Below are positions 29,058 to 41,400 of a stretch of 64,000 nucleotides of DNA, in pieces. The stretch is from Blastocystis hominis (lineage: Eukaryota; Sar; Bigyra; Opalinata; Blastocystidae). The stretch covers positions 188,946-252,945 of the forward strand of contig NW_013171867.1 of the NCBI RefSeq assembly GCF_000151665.1, written 5' to 3'. Made by a program: the position numbers and the translations under genes. Within the stretch, counting starts at the first letter, position 1, and each line of letters opens with the position of its first letter. The notes beneath the pieces are model-generated. The model saw nothing but the letters and a program-made list of their open reading frames with translations. It was not told the DNA's origin and did no database searches.

Positions 29058-31721
29058 ATGCCTATCTTAGCTGATTACTTCATTGTTGTGTCTGTACCAC
29101 CAAAAGGTAGTTATCTATTTGTGCTTATCATCTCTAAGAGGAAAATATTGAATTGGATGGTGTTGAGCCTACGATTTTGTTCCGCTATCCTCAGCAAGAT
29201 CATAAGAAACACCGATTTCCCGAGAACGCACCTTTTGTAATTACGAGTTTTCAATCTAATAGCTAGTTCTGTTTTCCGGAAGGAGCTCGAATTGAGTATA
29301 AAAGTAAGGAGGCTCGCAAGCCTTTCTTCTTTACCTTCTGCTTTACAGTTGAGTTTGTTTCGATGCGGGGAATGATATTTAGAGATGGATCCAGAAGTTA
29401 TGGAACCACTCTCTATTATTTTGAGCCGCTGAGTCGTTTTTCCGAAAGTGGCTAATGTGTAGAGATAAACGGAGAAAAGCGCACCAACGCAAAAGGAAAG
29501 CAGCTCTTTGTTCCCAAAGCGCTCTGTCTGCTCTCTCACCAACCCATGTTTTCTGCCTTCGCAGTTTTTCTTCGGTAGCGGTCCTCGGCTCTCCTCACCC
29601 CAGAGAACTTTACCGGCATGCCATTGTAGTAACGGAAGACACCATAAACGATGACAACACCGGTCGTATCCGCAAATCCTCCTTCAGCTCAATGCTCCGC
29701 AAGGGATCGACGTGCAACATCGCCGATGACTCCCTGATCGTGGAGTGTCCCGTGGAGCGTCAGATCCGCTATTTTGTGGACTTCTGCCCCTCGCTGGACC
29801 CTTCTCTCCAGCTCAATGCATGCCTTCAAAGCTCGCCTCACCTGCAGATGATCGTCTTCAACAAACTCATCGAAATCGTCATGCCTCCCGCGCACTGCTT
29901 CCCGTTCACCGACAAGCTCTGCTTTGAGTCCTTGCTGAACTCGCTGTCGCCTCGCAATATCGTCAAGGTGGTGGCCGCGCTGCTCCAGGAACAGCGCGTT
30001 CTGCTCGTCTCCACGCAGATGGACACGCTCACGCTCTGCGCCGAAGCCTTCATCTCTCTGCTCTACCCGTTCAAGTGGATGCACCCGCTCGTCCCGCTGC
30101 TGCCCACCCAGCTGATCGAGTACTTGGAGGCTCCGACGCCGTATCTGATGGGCGTGACGTCGCAAGTCTACGACACGGAGGAGTGCTTGGCGGCGACGGA
30201 CGGCGTGGTGGTGGTGCAGCTGGACTACGACAAGCTGCTGATCCCCAAGAGCGTGAAGGTGGAGTCCTTCCCCAAGTCGTTTGTGAAGAAAATGGAGGGC
30301 TTCTTCGCCTCGACGATCCCTCCTCCATCCAGTACCGGCTCGTTTTTGCGTGGATCATCGCCTAGCTCGCATCCTCTACTGCGACTCCATCAATCCCATG
30401 CACTCCGCCTATCTCGTCTTCGAGGTCATGTTCGGTCCCGGCAAGCTCGGCATCAAGATGAAAACCCGATCACAGTGCCTCACCGAGGGCGACAAGGAGA
30501 TCGAGGTCGTCTATCTCGAGAACGTGCCCGACGACGACGTCACCATCATCGGTCCCGGCCGCCGCGTCCCGCTGCTCCGCAAGGAGCCCGTCATTCTCGC
30601 TGTCAACGGCAAGAGCGTCATCGGGAAGAACCACCGCGAGGTCCAGAAGGTCCTCATGGAGGCGCCCCGCCCGCTCACGCTCCGCCTGCAGATCGGCACC
30701 GCGCCGCAGACGCTCGGCGACAACATCTACCAGTCCCTCCGCACGCCCTCCGTGCTCAGCCCCGTCTCCGAGCTCCCGACGCTCGCCGAGGACGCGTCCA
30801 GTCCGGAGAGCGAAGAGAAGGACCACCACGACGAGGCGTCTGCAGCGTCTGCGGCGTCGCACGAACCCATGTCTCCGGTGGAGCTCTCGCTGGAGGGCAC
30901 CACGCCGGTGGAGGTGACGCGCCGACCGTACAGTCCGCTGAGTCCGCGCGCGGCGATGGCGGCGGCGGCGTCTGCGGGAGGAGAAGAAGAGGACCGCGTG
31001 GTGCGGCGCTATTACCGCGAGCGAAGCAAGCGAAGCCTGCTGAGCGAGGACGGGGAGGGAAAGCAGCAGGACGAGGGCGACGAGGAGGAGCTGGACGGAG
31101 AGGAGGGCCGGAGCATCTTCGTGGAGCAGCTGCGCACGTACTTCTTGCTGGAGCTGGTGGAACTGCTGAACGGATACGAGAAGTTCGTGCGAACGGAGGA
31201 GAACGTGGATCCCGAGAAGGTGTTCAACACCAAGGCGTTCTTGAAGCAGGTGGACGAGGAGAGCAAGCCGCTGCTGAAGGCCATCTGCAAGACGCAGCTG
31301 TTCTCGCACTTCGTGCACGACGCGTACGAGTACGACGACAATTACGAAGTGCGCGTGTTCAACGAAGTGACCGAGATCTACCACGAGCTCGGGGAGTACA
31401 CCGAGGAGTATGTGGTCGGAGCGCTGTCACCGGTCAATTGGACCAAGCACGAGGTCGATATCGCGCCCTGCGATCTGCGCGGACTGCCTGCGGGGTAGAT
31501 TGTGATGATGGAGGGTGATATGTAGATGGGAGGGCACGGTGTTTGCGCGGGATCCGGAGCTGTTCCCTGAGCTCGATAGCGAGCTCTTTGGAGAGCCTGT
31601 GAAGCGAATGAAGGTGGAAAAGCTTCCCGACCAGGACACAGGCACGCTGATCCCCAAGGATCTGAAGGCATTGAAAAAGGAGTTGAAAGCGAAGGCAAAA
31701 TCGAAGTCTAAATCGAAGTAA
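29058..31721 (+). CDS. DENN-domain protein with embedded PDZ domain (Rab exchange factor type)
   Basis: About 810 residues from eight exons (introns about 30-45 nt). The uDENN part begins at once: MPILADYFIVVSVPPK, then VEPTILFRYPQQDHKKHRFP and FCFPEGARIEYK. The central DENN follows: DGSRSYGTTLYYFEPL, KQLFVPKALCLLSHQPMFSAF, then SLSPRNIVKVVAALLQEQRV and PFKWMHPLVPLLPTQLIEYL, ending in YLEAPTPYLMGV. A PDZ-like domain comes next (LVFEVMFGPGKLGIKMKTRS, VILAVNGKSVIGKNHREVQK). An acidic linker leads to a dDENN-like helical part (ICKTQLFSHFVHDAYEYDD). The end is a Lys/Ser-rich tail. DENN proteins activate Rab GTPases in vesicle traffic. The last intron (31 nt) removes an in-frame TAG at 31496-31498. 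Confidence 0.8.
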
Positions 31722-31778
31722 TCGTATTTTTGTGTGAACTGTTTGCTTGAAAGGTGTTCTGTAGGGGAAGGATAACAG

Positions 31779-31851
31779 GCGGGTTTGGCTCAGTTGGAAG
31801 AGCGCGGGTCTCATAATCCCGAGGTCGTGAGTTCGAGCCTCACAACCCGCA
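31779..31851 (+). tRNA. tRNA-Met (CAT), elongator type
   Basis: Cloverleaf readable by eye: acceptor GCGGGTT pairs with AACCCGC, D-arm GCTC/GAGC, anticodon loop CTCATAA with the T-T pair at the stem end that is common in elongator tRNA-Met, T-arm GTGAG/CTCAC with TTCGAGC, no intron. A run of six T follows at about 31855-31860 as Pol III terminator. Confidence 0.93.
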
Positions 31852-31978
31852 TTCTTTTTTATTTTTATCGATTCCTTTATTCAGTTTTGTTTTGGTACGT
31901 GGATTTGAAAGTTTGATATCTTGCACAGAAATGTTAAGGACAAATAAAATAGATAGAAACGAGCAAGGAAACGTTACC

Positions 31979-32363
31979 TCACTCACTCACATACATCCAT
32001 GGCGAGTCTCTCTTGAACCCTTTTCGGTTAAAACTTTCTCGTCTTGCATAATACCACATATCATAAAAATCATTGCACCTTCTCTTAGAACCTTGACTTA
32101 AAACCATGGCATCAACAGGTCGTGTTTTATGGACCACCGATCCTTCCAGTGCATTGATCATTCGGATCCCATCGTCGTACGTCGGTAACCGATGGGAACA
32201 GACTGTATCTAGGCCTTCTTTCGTGCGTTTCTCTAGGAACTGAACAGATGTCGTACTTGCCTCTTACTATACAGTGGATACCTGTATGCAAAAAATAGCG
32301 GGAGAGCAGCCGTGTAGGTGGCTTATCTTTCGAAAAGTTCCAAAAGGCTTTATGGGGCGCCAT
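31979..32363 (-). CDS. Small basic protein, uncharacterised
   Basis: Starts MAPHKAFWNFSKDKPPTRLL at 32363; a very short intron (about 19 nt) joins to ASTTSVQFLEKRTKEGLDTV, then runs through LPTYDDGIRMINALEGSV and RRCNDFYDMWYYARRESFNR to GFKRDSPWMYVSE, TGA at 31979. About 120 residues, basic, rich in Arg and aromatic residues. The intron length is unusual for the window, so the join is uncertain. No family recognised. Its ATG lies 8 bp from the ATG of the divergent gene at 32372. Confidence 0.4.
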
Positions 32364-32371
32364 TAGGTACA

Positions 32372-32826
32372 ATGTGGAGAGAATTCGGTATGACATTCAT
32401 CTATAGAATATCTATGTGGATAATAACAGCCCGTAGCGTGATTTTCCACGAAGTGCAGAAAAACGAAGTAATTGGGTGTATGGGAAATAGGGGTGATGGA
32501 TTAGTTGCATTCATATCCTTTTTCAAAAAGCATGGAAAAGAGGAGGTCGTGAAAAATCACTTTGTGTCCACTACGTAAGTCCCAATAATCTGAACAAGCG
32601 ATTTGTGAAGTATCAAAAGGTTCAAGGAATCGAATCTTCTGCTTTTAGGTTCCAGGGTCGAATAGACATATTTTACAAAGTGCATTTGTGCGCGAGGGAG
32701 CAAAAAGAAGCAAAACGTTCCGTTATTCGGGCGAACAAGAAAACACAAAATGACCACTATGATAAAGAAAGACAATTCCGACGTGAAAATGGCAAAAATT
32801 GCATGAATTATAGGGTATTTGTTTGA
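32372..32826 (+). CDS. Small basic protein, uncharacterised
   Basis: Starts MWREF at 32372; frame through RSVIFHEVQKNEVIGCMGNR and GDGLVAFISFFKKHGKEEVV to VKNHFVSTT, where a canonical GTAAGT donor appears. The next part reads FQGRIDIFYKVHLCAREQKE and ends NDHYDKERQFRRENGKN, with NYRVFV before TGA. Either one 75-nt intron or two introns around a 9-nt exon (TATCAAAAG) connects them in frame. A TGTTTGAT motif overlaps the stop. Function unknown. Confidence 0.4.
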
Positions 32827-32920
32827 TAGAAAGCGGGATATTTGTGGTGATACGTCCTAATTAAATTCTGTCGAGACCAGCCACCTTGGTTCGTCACTAT
32901 TTTTCTGATCTAACGCTGTT

Positions 32921-33889
32921 ATGAGAAACGTCACTGTCGCTGCCACTCAGATGACCTGCACGTACGTTTAGTGCAGGTGTGTGAGGGATAGGCAAGTTGT
33001 GGATGAGAACATTGCCAAGGGAGAGAAACTCATTCGTGAAGCCGCGGCTAAGGGCGCGCAAGTTATTCTGTTGCAGGAGCTTTTCAGCGATTGGTATTTC
33101 TGCCAAGTTTGTTTTTGAGCCGTTTTCCAATTCTAGGACGAGAAGCAGTCTTCCTTCTCGAAGGCCGAACCTGCTGGCACCAGCAAGCTGATTTCTCACT
33201 TCAGAAAAGTGGCCAAGGAATTGCAGGTGGTACTCCCCATCTCCTTCTTCGAGAGAGACAATCAGGCCTTTTACAACTCGATTGCCATCATCGACGCGGA
33301 CGGAGAGGTCTTGGGAGTATACCGAAAGAGCCACATTCCCGATGGACCTGGATACGAAGAGAAGTTTTACTTCAGCCCAGGCGACACGGGCTTCAAGGTC
33401 TGGGACACGAAATATTGTAAACTTGGCGTTGCCATTTGCTGGGATCAATGGTTCCCCGAAGCGGCACGCATCATGGCTCTGATGGGCGCGGAGGTGCTGA
33501 TGTATCCCACCGCCATCGGCAGCGAGCCGCAGGACCACTCGCTGGTCAGCAGCGGGCATTGGCGTCGCACGATGCAGGGCCATTCGGCGGCGAACTACGT
33601 GCCGGTGGTGGCGAGCAACCGCATCGGCGAGGAGTTCGGCGATAACAGTAGCATCATGTTCTACGGCACCTCGTTCATCACGGGTCCCACGGGCGAGGTG
33701 GTGGAGGATGCAGGTAGGAGCGAGCAGGGAGCGTGAGGGGTAGAGGATAAGGTGGATGTGGTGCTGACGCACACGTTCGATCTCGATCAGATCGCCGCGG
33801 CGCGAGCCAGCTGGGGAATGTTCCGAGATCGCCGACCGCAGCTGTACAAGCCGATCCTGTCGTTGGATGGACACACCATCCAGTTGTAA
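32921..33889 (+). CDS. aguB: N-carbamoylputrescine amidase
   Basis: 292 residues, four exons; introns 32962-32991, 33107-33136 and 33714-33743 (30 nt each). Nitrilase-superfamily carbon-nitrogen hydrolase. Catalytic triad in view: Glu in ILLQELFSDWYFCQ, Lys in YRKSHIPDGPGYEEKF, Cys in GVAICWDQWFPEAARIM. Strong likeness to plant and bacterial AguB/CPA (ASNRIG, YPTAIGSEPQDH, HWRRTMQGH). It hydrolyses N-carbamoylputrescine to putrescine, CO2 and ammonia, the last step of the agmatine route to polyamines. The agmatine iminohydrolase that should precede it is not in the window. No targeting signal visible, so probably cytosolic. Confidence 0.92.
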
Positions 33890-33905
33890 TTAGCGTCTTT
33901 TGGTG

Positions 33906-33913
33906 TGTTTGTT
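33906..33913 (+). terminator. TGTTTGTT motif
   Basis: Octamer 16 nt behind the TAA of the N-carbamoylputrescine amidase gene. Confidence 0.65.
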
Positions 33914-34006
33914 GAAGCAAAGAGGAAAAGACACAATCAAGGTTGGCATTATTCCGAATTGTTGGATTCGGTTTGTGGGCGATCGAAGCAGAACGATACT
34001 CTGAAC

Positions 34007-37000
34007 ATGAGTGAAATCTCTATCGAAATTGTGAGAAACGAGAAGCGGTGATGAACATTAGAACACCATCGAGGAATATGAAACGTACCTCAAAGAGAGG
34101 AGACGAATGCACGAATTGATGAAGGAAGATAATTTGAATTCCTTTCGAGATGCGTTTTCAAGTGTATTCGGCAGAATCTGTGAGTGAACGCCTAGACACG
34201 ACGCAAGCCCGATCTTTCAAAAGCATCCAAGTTCACAAACAAGGTCAAGGTGTTTACCGCGGACCAATGCGACTCTCTTGTAACTCAGCTGGATTCCCTT
34301 AGCTTGTCGAAGTATGATAATGAAGTAGTGCATGCGGCCTCGCCCTTTCCACTAGATTGTAAAAGCCTTTTTCCAGAACTTGGCGGAGAACAAAAAGATG
34401 AAGAATTCAGACGCAATTTGGTTCGCAAAGTTCGCTGCCGAGCTGATTCGTCGCTACCCCTCAACTGTCCCCATGTTCGAGGAGGAGTTCAACACTGTTT
34501 TCGCACAGTACAAAGCGCAGCCCAAGCAGCCAGTGAATCGCATGTTGTTTTACGTGTACTGCGAATTGTGTCTATTCGGGTGCATCGGCAAGGAGAACGT
34601 CATCGGCAAGGTCCTCCGGCTCTTTTCCGAAACCGTACTTGATCATTCCCAACTTCTCTCACATGGCAGTCTCAAAACCCGTCAGTAACGCAGCTAATGA
34701 TCTTATTTGCGGTGCAGTACGGTTTTGAGTTCATCGGCGTCTATCCGACCTATCTCATCTCCGAATTGGTGATTCAAGAAGTCCTTCAGAACTACGCGCC
34801 GCTCATCCAGCCATCGCTCCAAGGCCGTTTTCTGAGTCTCTTCGCGGACTACCACTCCGCTCTCGTCAAGAAGGTGAGACATCATGTCGAGCATCATCAT
34901 CATGCGTAGGGCAACGAGGTCTGGGAACTTCAGTCCCAATACCATCGCGACGCACTGCATCAAACAGCTCTGCGCGGCATGGTCTCCGAGGAGCTCGAAG
35001 CCAAAGAAAAGGACGCTACGCAGCAAATGAAGGAATTGAAAAATCAGTCCGATTTCTGGAATTCCATAATTCGCAGAATCAGCGTTCTCTCCAAAGCCTT
35101 GAATCTCGAAGAGCCGCAGTACATCGAGAAGGACGTCCAGACGCGCAGCGGCTTCGAGGTAGTCCCGCGGGGATTCTGCGATTTAGTCGCTGACGGTTTT
35201 GGTCCCTGACCGCGATTATTCGGGTCCTTTCGCGGACGAGGCGGAGCACATGTTCTATACGAACATTCCAAACCTCTCCCAGTTCGCTGCCTCCCCCGCG
35301 AAAACCGCGAAATCGACGCGTCCCCCAAAAGTGGAAACCGTGGAACGCGAACTCATCGAGCTGGACGACGACGTCGACGACGAAACGCCCCCCTTCGGCG
35401 AGGACGACTCCGACGAAACCGGAGAAACTGGAGAAACTGGAGAAACGGAGAAACCGGAGGTGGTGGAAACGAAGGAGGAGCGGCTGATGAAGGGATTGTT
35501 GGAAGTAAATAGCGCGGATACGGTGGATAAGGTGCGGGTTGTGCGCGCGTTTGATGTAGTGGTGCATGGAGTTCTGCGCGGTGAATTCGGCGGGGAGTCG
35601 GAGCCTGCTGCTGCGGACGATTCTGCGGTCGTACGTGCGGCATACGGAGCTGCATCGGTACTTCGCGCGCGTGATTCGAGAGATCCATCCGCTGTACGAA
35701 GCGCTGGGAAGCGAGGTGGAGAAGAGCGTGCGCGTGGGAGAGCGGAGAGAGCGTGAGGCGTAGAACCGGTTCGTGTACGAAATGAAAAAGGGAGGCGTGC
35801 AGTCGAGCCATCTGCTAGAGTCGGTGGTGCACTTCGTGATCGAGCTGGTCAAGATGCAGTGCTCCTCGCCGATTCTCTTTCTGTACTGCTTGAAGAAGCT
35901 CTGGATGGACCGCACGCTCCACCACATCCAGATGATCGCGCTGCTCGTCGAGTCGCTCGGACCGCTCATGCTCTACATCGAGGAAATGCAGGGAATCATG
36001 AACAAAGAGCTCGACCATGTCAAGACCGTCTGTCTTTCCAAGGTCGTCAATGCCGATTCCGCGGTTATCCTCATGAACGCGTACTATGTGTGTCGTCCCG
36101 ACGAGCGTCCCGCGATTAAACGCGTGGAAATCCCGCCGCAGCAGCGCTATCTGCAGTATTTGCTCGGCGAGAAGCTGGAGAAAGCGCAGAAACAGCGCGA
36201 TCTGGACGGGATCGTGTCGCGTCTGATGGAATTCAACATCTACGACACGACGACGCTGCTGCTGATCGTGCATGAATTGCTCGCCGTGCCGATTCGGTCC
36301 TCTCTGCTGGTGCAGAACGTGACGATTCTCGCGGCCAAGCTGGCGTACAACGTGCCCAGGCTGGGCTGCATGCTGATCGACCAGATCTACGAGCGGATTT
36401 TCTGCTTTTTGGACGCGATGGCGCGCGAGCGAATCCAGGAAATCACGAGTTTACTCGATTTGGTGGGCATGATGTTCGAATACAGCCTCTTCTCCGAAGA
36501 CCAAATCGTCAATCTGCTCTATCTCTTCATCGAGTACGGACACATCGTATCCACGGTTCCACGTTTCTCCTTTTAGGCCACGCCTGACATGCGGAAACGT
36601 CTTTCCTTCCTCCCTTCGCGTCCCTTCGTCGCTCATCCGCTCGTTCCCTTCCTCCACGACCCTCCGCAAAACGTTTTTAGGCTTCGCCTTGCCGTGCAGC
36701 TCGCTTCGCAGTGCGCGCCCTTCCTCGATGAAACCGTCTTTGACGACTATTTAGTGTACCTGCAACACTATTTCCTCTGTAAAGTCGACGTGGATATCGA
36801 AACCATCAACGAGTACCAAACGCTTCTCGCCAATTTCTGCATCAACCCGCCGTTTAAGTCGTATATGGAGGCGGAGAACGCCGTCGCCGCGCTCGAAGTG
36901 AAGGCGGGAAATGGCGCTTCCCGCCCTTTTTTGCATTCGTCGATTTATGTGCTGGATAAGAACGAGGACACGGAGGAGAGCGAGAAGGCGGAGCAGATCG

Positions 37001-37413
37001 AGGAGTCGCTCTTTGCGGCCGAGTCGACGAAGCAAGTCGACGAGACGGAGTTAATGCTCGAGAAAAAGTATAATGAGCGGATGAAGGTGGGGCAGACGCA
37101 GATCACGAACCACCGTGTGAATCTGGATAACATGGTGATTCCGATGGATTTGCAGGGAGCGGCGCGCTCGCAGAACAAGGCTCGATTCTTTGTCAAGGGA
37201 AAGAATGGCGTTGCGGTGGCAGAAATTGAGCCGAGGCTGACGGAGGAACAACTGGAAAAGCAGCGGCTGCAACGGTTGCAGCAGAGTCGAGAAACGCGAC
37301 GATTAAAGAGAAAGACGATCTTGTTGAATGAGGCGCAGGATATTGAGTTGGATGATTCTGTTTTGCCGAACACGAATGATCGCGTTGCTACAAGCGTTGC
37401 CTCGAGGTGGTAA
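34007..37413 (+). CDS. UPF2: UPF2 (NMD2/RENT2), nonsense-mediated decay factor
   Basis: About 1,050 residues from many exons with 28-37 nt introns (seen near 34031, 34161, 34334, 34639, 34681 and further on). Three helical MIF4G-type parts can be followed: NKKMKNSDAIWFAKFAAELI; VVHFVIELVKMQCSSPILFL with HHIQMIALLVESLGPLMLYI and AYYVCRPDERPAIKRVE (human UPF2 NAYYYCNPP); and LVGMMFEYSLFSEDQIVNLL followed by FLCKVDVDIETINEYQTLL. An acidic linker with repeated TGE (35424-35450) separates the first parts. The end has DLQGAARSQNKARFFVKGKN and RLTEEQLEKQRLQRLQQSRE, like the UPF1-binding tail. UPF2 bridges UPF1 and UPF3 on mRNAs with early stops. Confidence 0.85.
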
Positions 37414-37476
37414 GCGGGTTCTTTTTTCGACCTATTTCGTATTCGTGTCGATTCTTTTGTATTCAGTGATGTATAT

Positions 37477-37484
37477 TGTTTGTT
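37477..37484 (+). terminator. TGTTTGTT motif
   Basis: Octamer 63 nt after the UPF2 stop codon. Confidence 0.55.
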
Positions 37485-37794
37485 CTACTGCTTTGTTTAT
37501 TACACACTATTACTGAATCTTGGAAGTTCTGTAGAATGTCCTATGCGATAAAGATTCGTATTCTACGCATGCTGCGAATTTCATTTCACAATTTGCCTTG
37601 ATTCTTATTGTTTTCTGGTCGATTTTTGTATTCGAACACGGCAGAATTCCAAACAGCCGATGTGGGAATTATACTAGAAAAAATACAGGATCGTGACTCA
37701 TTGGTCACGGCGGAATCTGTGGGCGTTTCATCGCCTTCCTGGCGTTTTCAATTCAATAGAATAGCTGGTGCCTTTCACATATCACATCGTTAAT

Positions 37795-38426
37795 ATGCCT
37801 GTATGATTTTGCTTGATCTGATTGCGTGTCTGTGCGCTGTTTGTGGAGAAGTTGCTCATGTTTGTCTAGATTCACTACTATCACGTTGTTGGTCGCAGAC
37901 TTCCTACGGAGAACGATCCTGAGCCCGAAATTTTCAGAATGAGACTCTTTGCCCCCAACCCTGTGACTGCTAAGTCCCGTTACTGGTACTTCATGCACAG
38001 ACTTCACAAGATGAAGAAGGGAACCGGAGAGATTCTCGCTGTGAACGAGGTTCGTGTTTGTGGAGCGGTTGGTGATTTTGCTAGATCTTCGAGAAGAGTG
38101 GCGAGGTGAAGAACTACGGAATCTGGCTGCGTTACAACTCCCGCTCTGGTACTCACAACATGTACAAGGAGTACCGCGACACCTCTCTGATTGGTGCTGT
38201 CAAGCAGTGCTATTCTGAGATGGCCGGTACCCACCGTGCTCGTGACCGATCGATCCAGATCATCAAGACCGCTGTGGTGGCCGATGAGGATCTGAGAAGA
38301 CACCAGAACATCATGTACACTCACAAGAACGTGAAGTACGCTCTGCCTCACCGCCAGTACCGTGCTGAGTCCAAGAAGTACCGCAGCACCTTCCTTGCCA
38401 CCAGACCTTCTACCTGCCGTCGTTAA
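37795..38426 (+). CDS. RPL18A: 60S ribosomal protein L18a (eL20)
   Basis: About 175 residues. The first exon codes only Met-Pro (37795-37800); a 69-nt intron (37801-37869) leads to [20 protein letters not shown], and a 35-nt intron (38050-38084) follows AVNE. Strong match to eL20: [78 protein letters not shown]. Structural protein of the large cytosolic subunit. TAA at 38424-38426. The 69-nt first intron is long for this genome, and the first exon is inferred. Confidence 0.93.
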
Positions 38427-38458
38427 GCATATTGATAAGTTGGATTGGCACAGTCGGT

Positions 38459-38466
38459 TGTTTGTT
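38459..38466 (+). terminator. TGTTTGTT motif of RPL18a
   Basis: Octamer 32 nt after the RPL18a stop, 6 bp from the facing motif of Timeless. Confidence 0.7.
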
Positions 38467-38472
38467 TCATGC

Positions 38473-38480
38473 ATCAAACA
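38473..38480 (-). terminator. TGTTTGAT motif of Timeless
   Basis: Variant octamer; a T at 38485 in frame lies 4 nt before it and would become TAA. The genomic TGA at 38474-38476 overlaps the motif. Confidence 0.6.
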
Positions 38481-41400
38481 CGCAAATCGCTATCGTCCAG
38501 AACGAACCTTCGCTTCTTGGAGGAGGGGAGGAGCAGCGGCGCGTCTTCCTTCGGCTCTGCGTCGGTGGCGGTGGCTGCAATGGTCCGCGTTCGCTTGGGA
38601 GAAGAGTGGTCGTTTTCTTGCTGTTGGTTGGGTTGTCTGGGTTGTCTGGGCTGCTTGGGCTGCTTCGCTTTGGGAGCTCGTTTCTTGGCGATGCACTGGC
38701 GAACGATGGAAAGAATCCGCTGGAAGGTCTGGAGAGGAGCAAAATGGTATCCCATACATCGAGAGAAAGCGAAGCAGGCACGATGGCTTCCGATTCCTCG
38801 GGTTGCAACAACAACGAACGCAGGAGAATCGAAAACGAAGGCTTGCAAGACTCGGGCAGCGCGGAAGGGAAGGGAATCCGAATCTATCGATGAGAAACAC
38901 GCAACAACTCGAAATAAAATTACCGATTGAGCAGGTTTGGCAGAGAGAATGAGCGAATTGGCTTCTTGAAGACGTGTTTGTTGCGCCTCCAAATCGATTC
39001 TAGTTCTCAGAGAAGGCAAGCATTTCTACAAGAAGGCTTCCATTAATTCCGAAACACTCTCTTGATCCATTCGATGGCTCAAACGCTTCAAATTGCTCTG
39101 AATGAATTCTTTGCGTTCGTCTTCCGATTTGGAATCTATAATCAATCCATTCATTTCTTTCAATGCAGAACTCGAATCATTCGAGCCCATTCCATCACTC
39201 CTTCCATTCTTCTTCTTTTTATTGGAATTCGATTCATCATTCCTTCCTTCCCCTCCATCGCCCAGTTCAATCTCCATTCTTCGCTTTCCCTTCGCTTCCT
39301 CCTCGTCATTCTTCTCTTCATCGCTCGACTCGATCACTTTCCGCTGGCTTTTCGCCGGCAACTCTTCCAATTCGAACTCCTTCTCGTCCTCATTCTCCAT
39401 CACACGCGAGCGATCAAAATGCCGCTTAATTGACCGTCCTCGCTTCTCGTTCTCTGGCATCACAGGAAGCGAATCGAGATTCAATTCCGTTTCTCCCTGA
39501 TTAATCGACCCATCCAACACGCTTTCAGCGAACGAAATGGAGGAATGATGGGAGGAAGGCGCGTGATATCCGCGAGCAATCAGCTGCGACGTGCTCGGGG
39601 TTTTGAGGAAAACAGCCTCGGCGAATAGAACGGGATGGGAAGCAGCTGCGGAAGCGAAAGAAGTGAACTACATCAAGAGATGACAAAGAAACGACGATTT
39701 TCTTTGCTAATTCGGCGAGTTCGATGAGATCGGAGCGCTCTGTGGATTTGTCTGTTTTCATTGTCGTTAAAGGATCGTGAAGAATGCGATTCAGTACTTC
39801 AAAGAGGAGAACGTTGAATAAATGAGGACGGAAAATCGCTTTGACTTCCGGATGAGACGCATCGTAGTCAGCGATTAATGTGGCATTCGCATTGTCGTCT
39901 GTGTAGCTGTACATGTTGTTAAAATAGTTAAATAAGCAGTGATTGATGTGAGGCGGATGGAACGAGTAATTGTACAACAGAAAAATGAACTTTTCGAAGA
40001 CAAGCGGACGATAAATAATCACGTAGATGTACGACAAACTAAACGACAATTCGTGAAATTGGGACAATCGAAGCTCATCGCCTCGCTCTTCCTCGTTTGC
40101 TTCTTCTTTTTCTTTTTCTTCTTCTTCTTCTTCTTCTTCTGTGGTTGTGTGTGTGCGAGTTCGCTTCTTTTTCAGCAGCGTAACACCGCGCTACACATCA
40201 GCAAACAGCCAAACAATCCAAACTTCTTTCATATTTTCGCACACATGCAACAGACTATCGATTCCAGAAATCAGCGAGAAGAGCGCTTTCGTCCCGTCTT
40301 TCACCTTCCATCTTGGCATTCAAATCGATTCGACTCAACGTACAGAATCAGCAAATCGGGTAATAAACGCATATAAGACATCTGCCCGAGAATCGAATTC
40401 ACAACCATTTCCGTTTTGTATTTGAACGAAGACGTTTCTGGATCGTTTTGGTTCAGGAAATGGTGATAGAAATCGAAAAGAACCGTCACATTGTCGATCA
40501 CTGGCACGATTTCACTCCACGGAATTTCATCGCAGAGCAATTTCTACAATTCGTCCGGCATCCAATGAACCGACTTTGCAGGTTTCCAAGCAGGAAATGA
40601 AAAATTCTTGCGAAGTCGTGTGCTTCACTTGATCGACGGTCGGCGGATTCATCGCTTCTTCGTCCCCCATCTGCGCTAAACAGGGATAAACCGTGGAAGG
40701 CGAGACGACAAACAGCCAAACGAATCGATTCATAAAGGAAGTGAGTCGGAGATAATGCGTAATATCCGATTGCAACACATCTCTATCGATCATTCGATCA
40801 CTTATTGCGTACTTTTGCTGCTTTATCTTCTTTTGAATCAACGCCATGAAGTCGTCAAAGCAGGAATTCGCGATCAACACCGCCGATTGGAACACGAACA
40901 AATACTGATTCGTGGCTCCCGTCGAAGGAATCGAGGCCACGTAATTCCTCGCTCTTCGCGGAATGTACTACGAATCAACCAAACCCCGATCAATTCTTAC
41001 TTTCCTGGGTTGGAAAACAAGCGAACGCTTCGATGTGCCGGTCGAAATCAACGTGGTGCGGCCGGTCATTCGGTATTGGCCAATATCCGCTGCCACGGTC
41101 CTTCGAAGCGCTTGCTTGCGAGCGTTTTCGGCGGCTAAAAGCGAAGCAAGCGAAGGCTACATAAAAAAAGAATGGAAGCAAAACGCGAAGAGAAGACTGG
41201 GAAGAATCCGATTTGCCTTTCTGAAGAGCGGATTGGTAGATGATTTGGGGAGAATAATCGCAGAAGAGGAGCACGAAGATCTCGAGAATCATCCAATGGA
41301 AGGTAGATTCTTCTTCCTACAATAAATCAAATGAAAGGTAAAAAGAAAAAAACAAGACTGAGAGCAGAGAGAGATTCGATGATGTAGTTTGAATACATGG

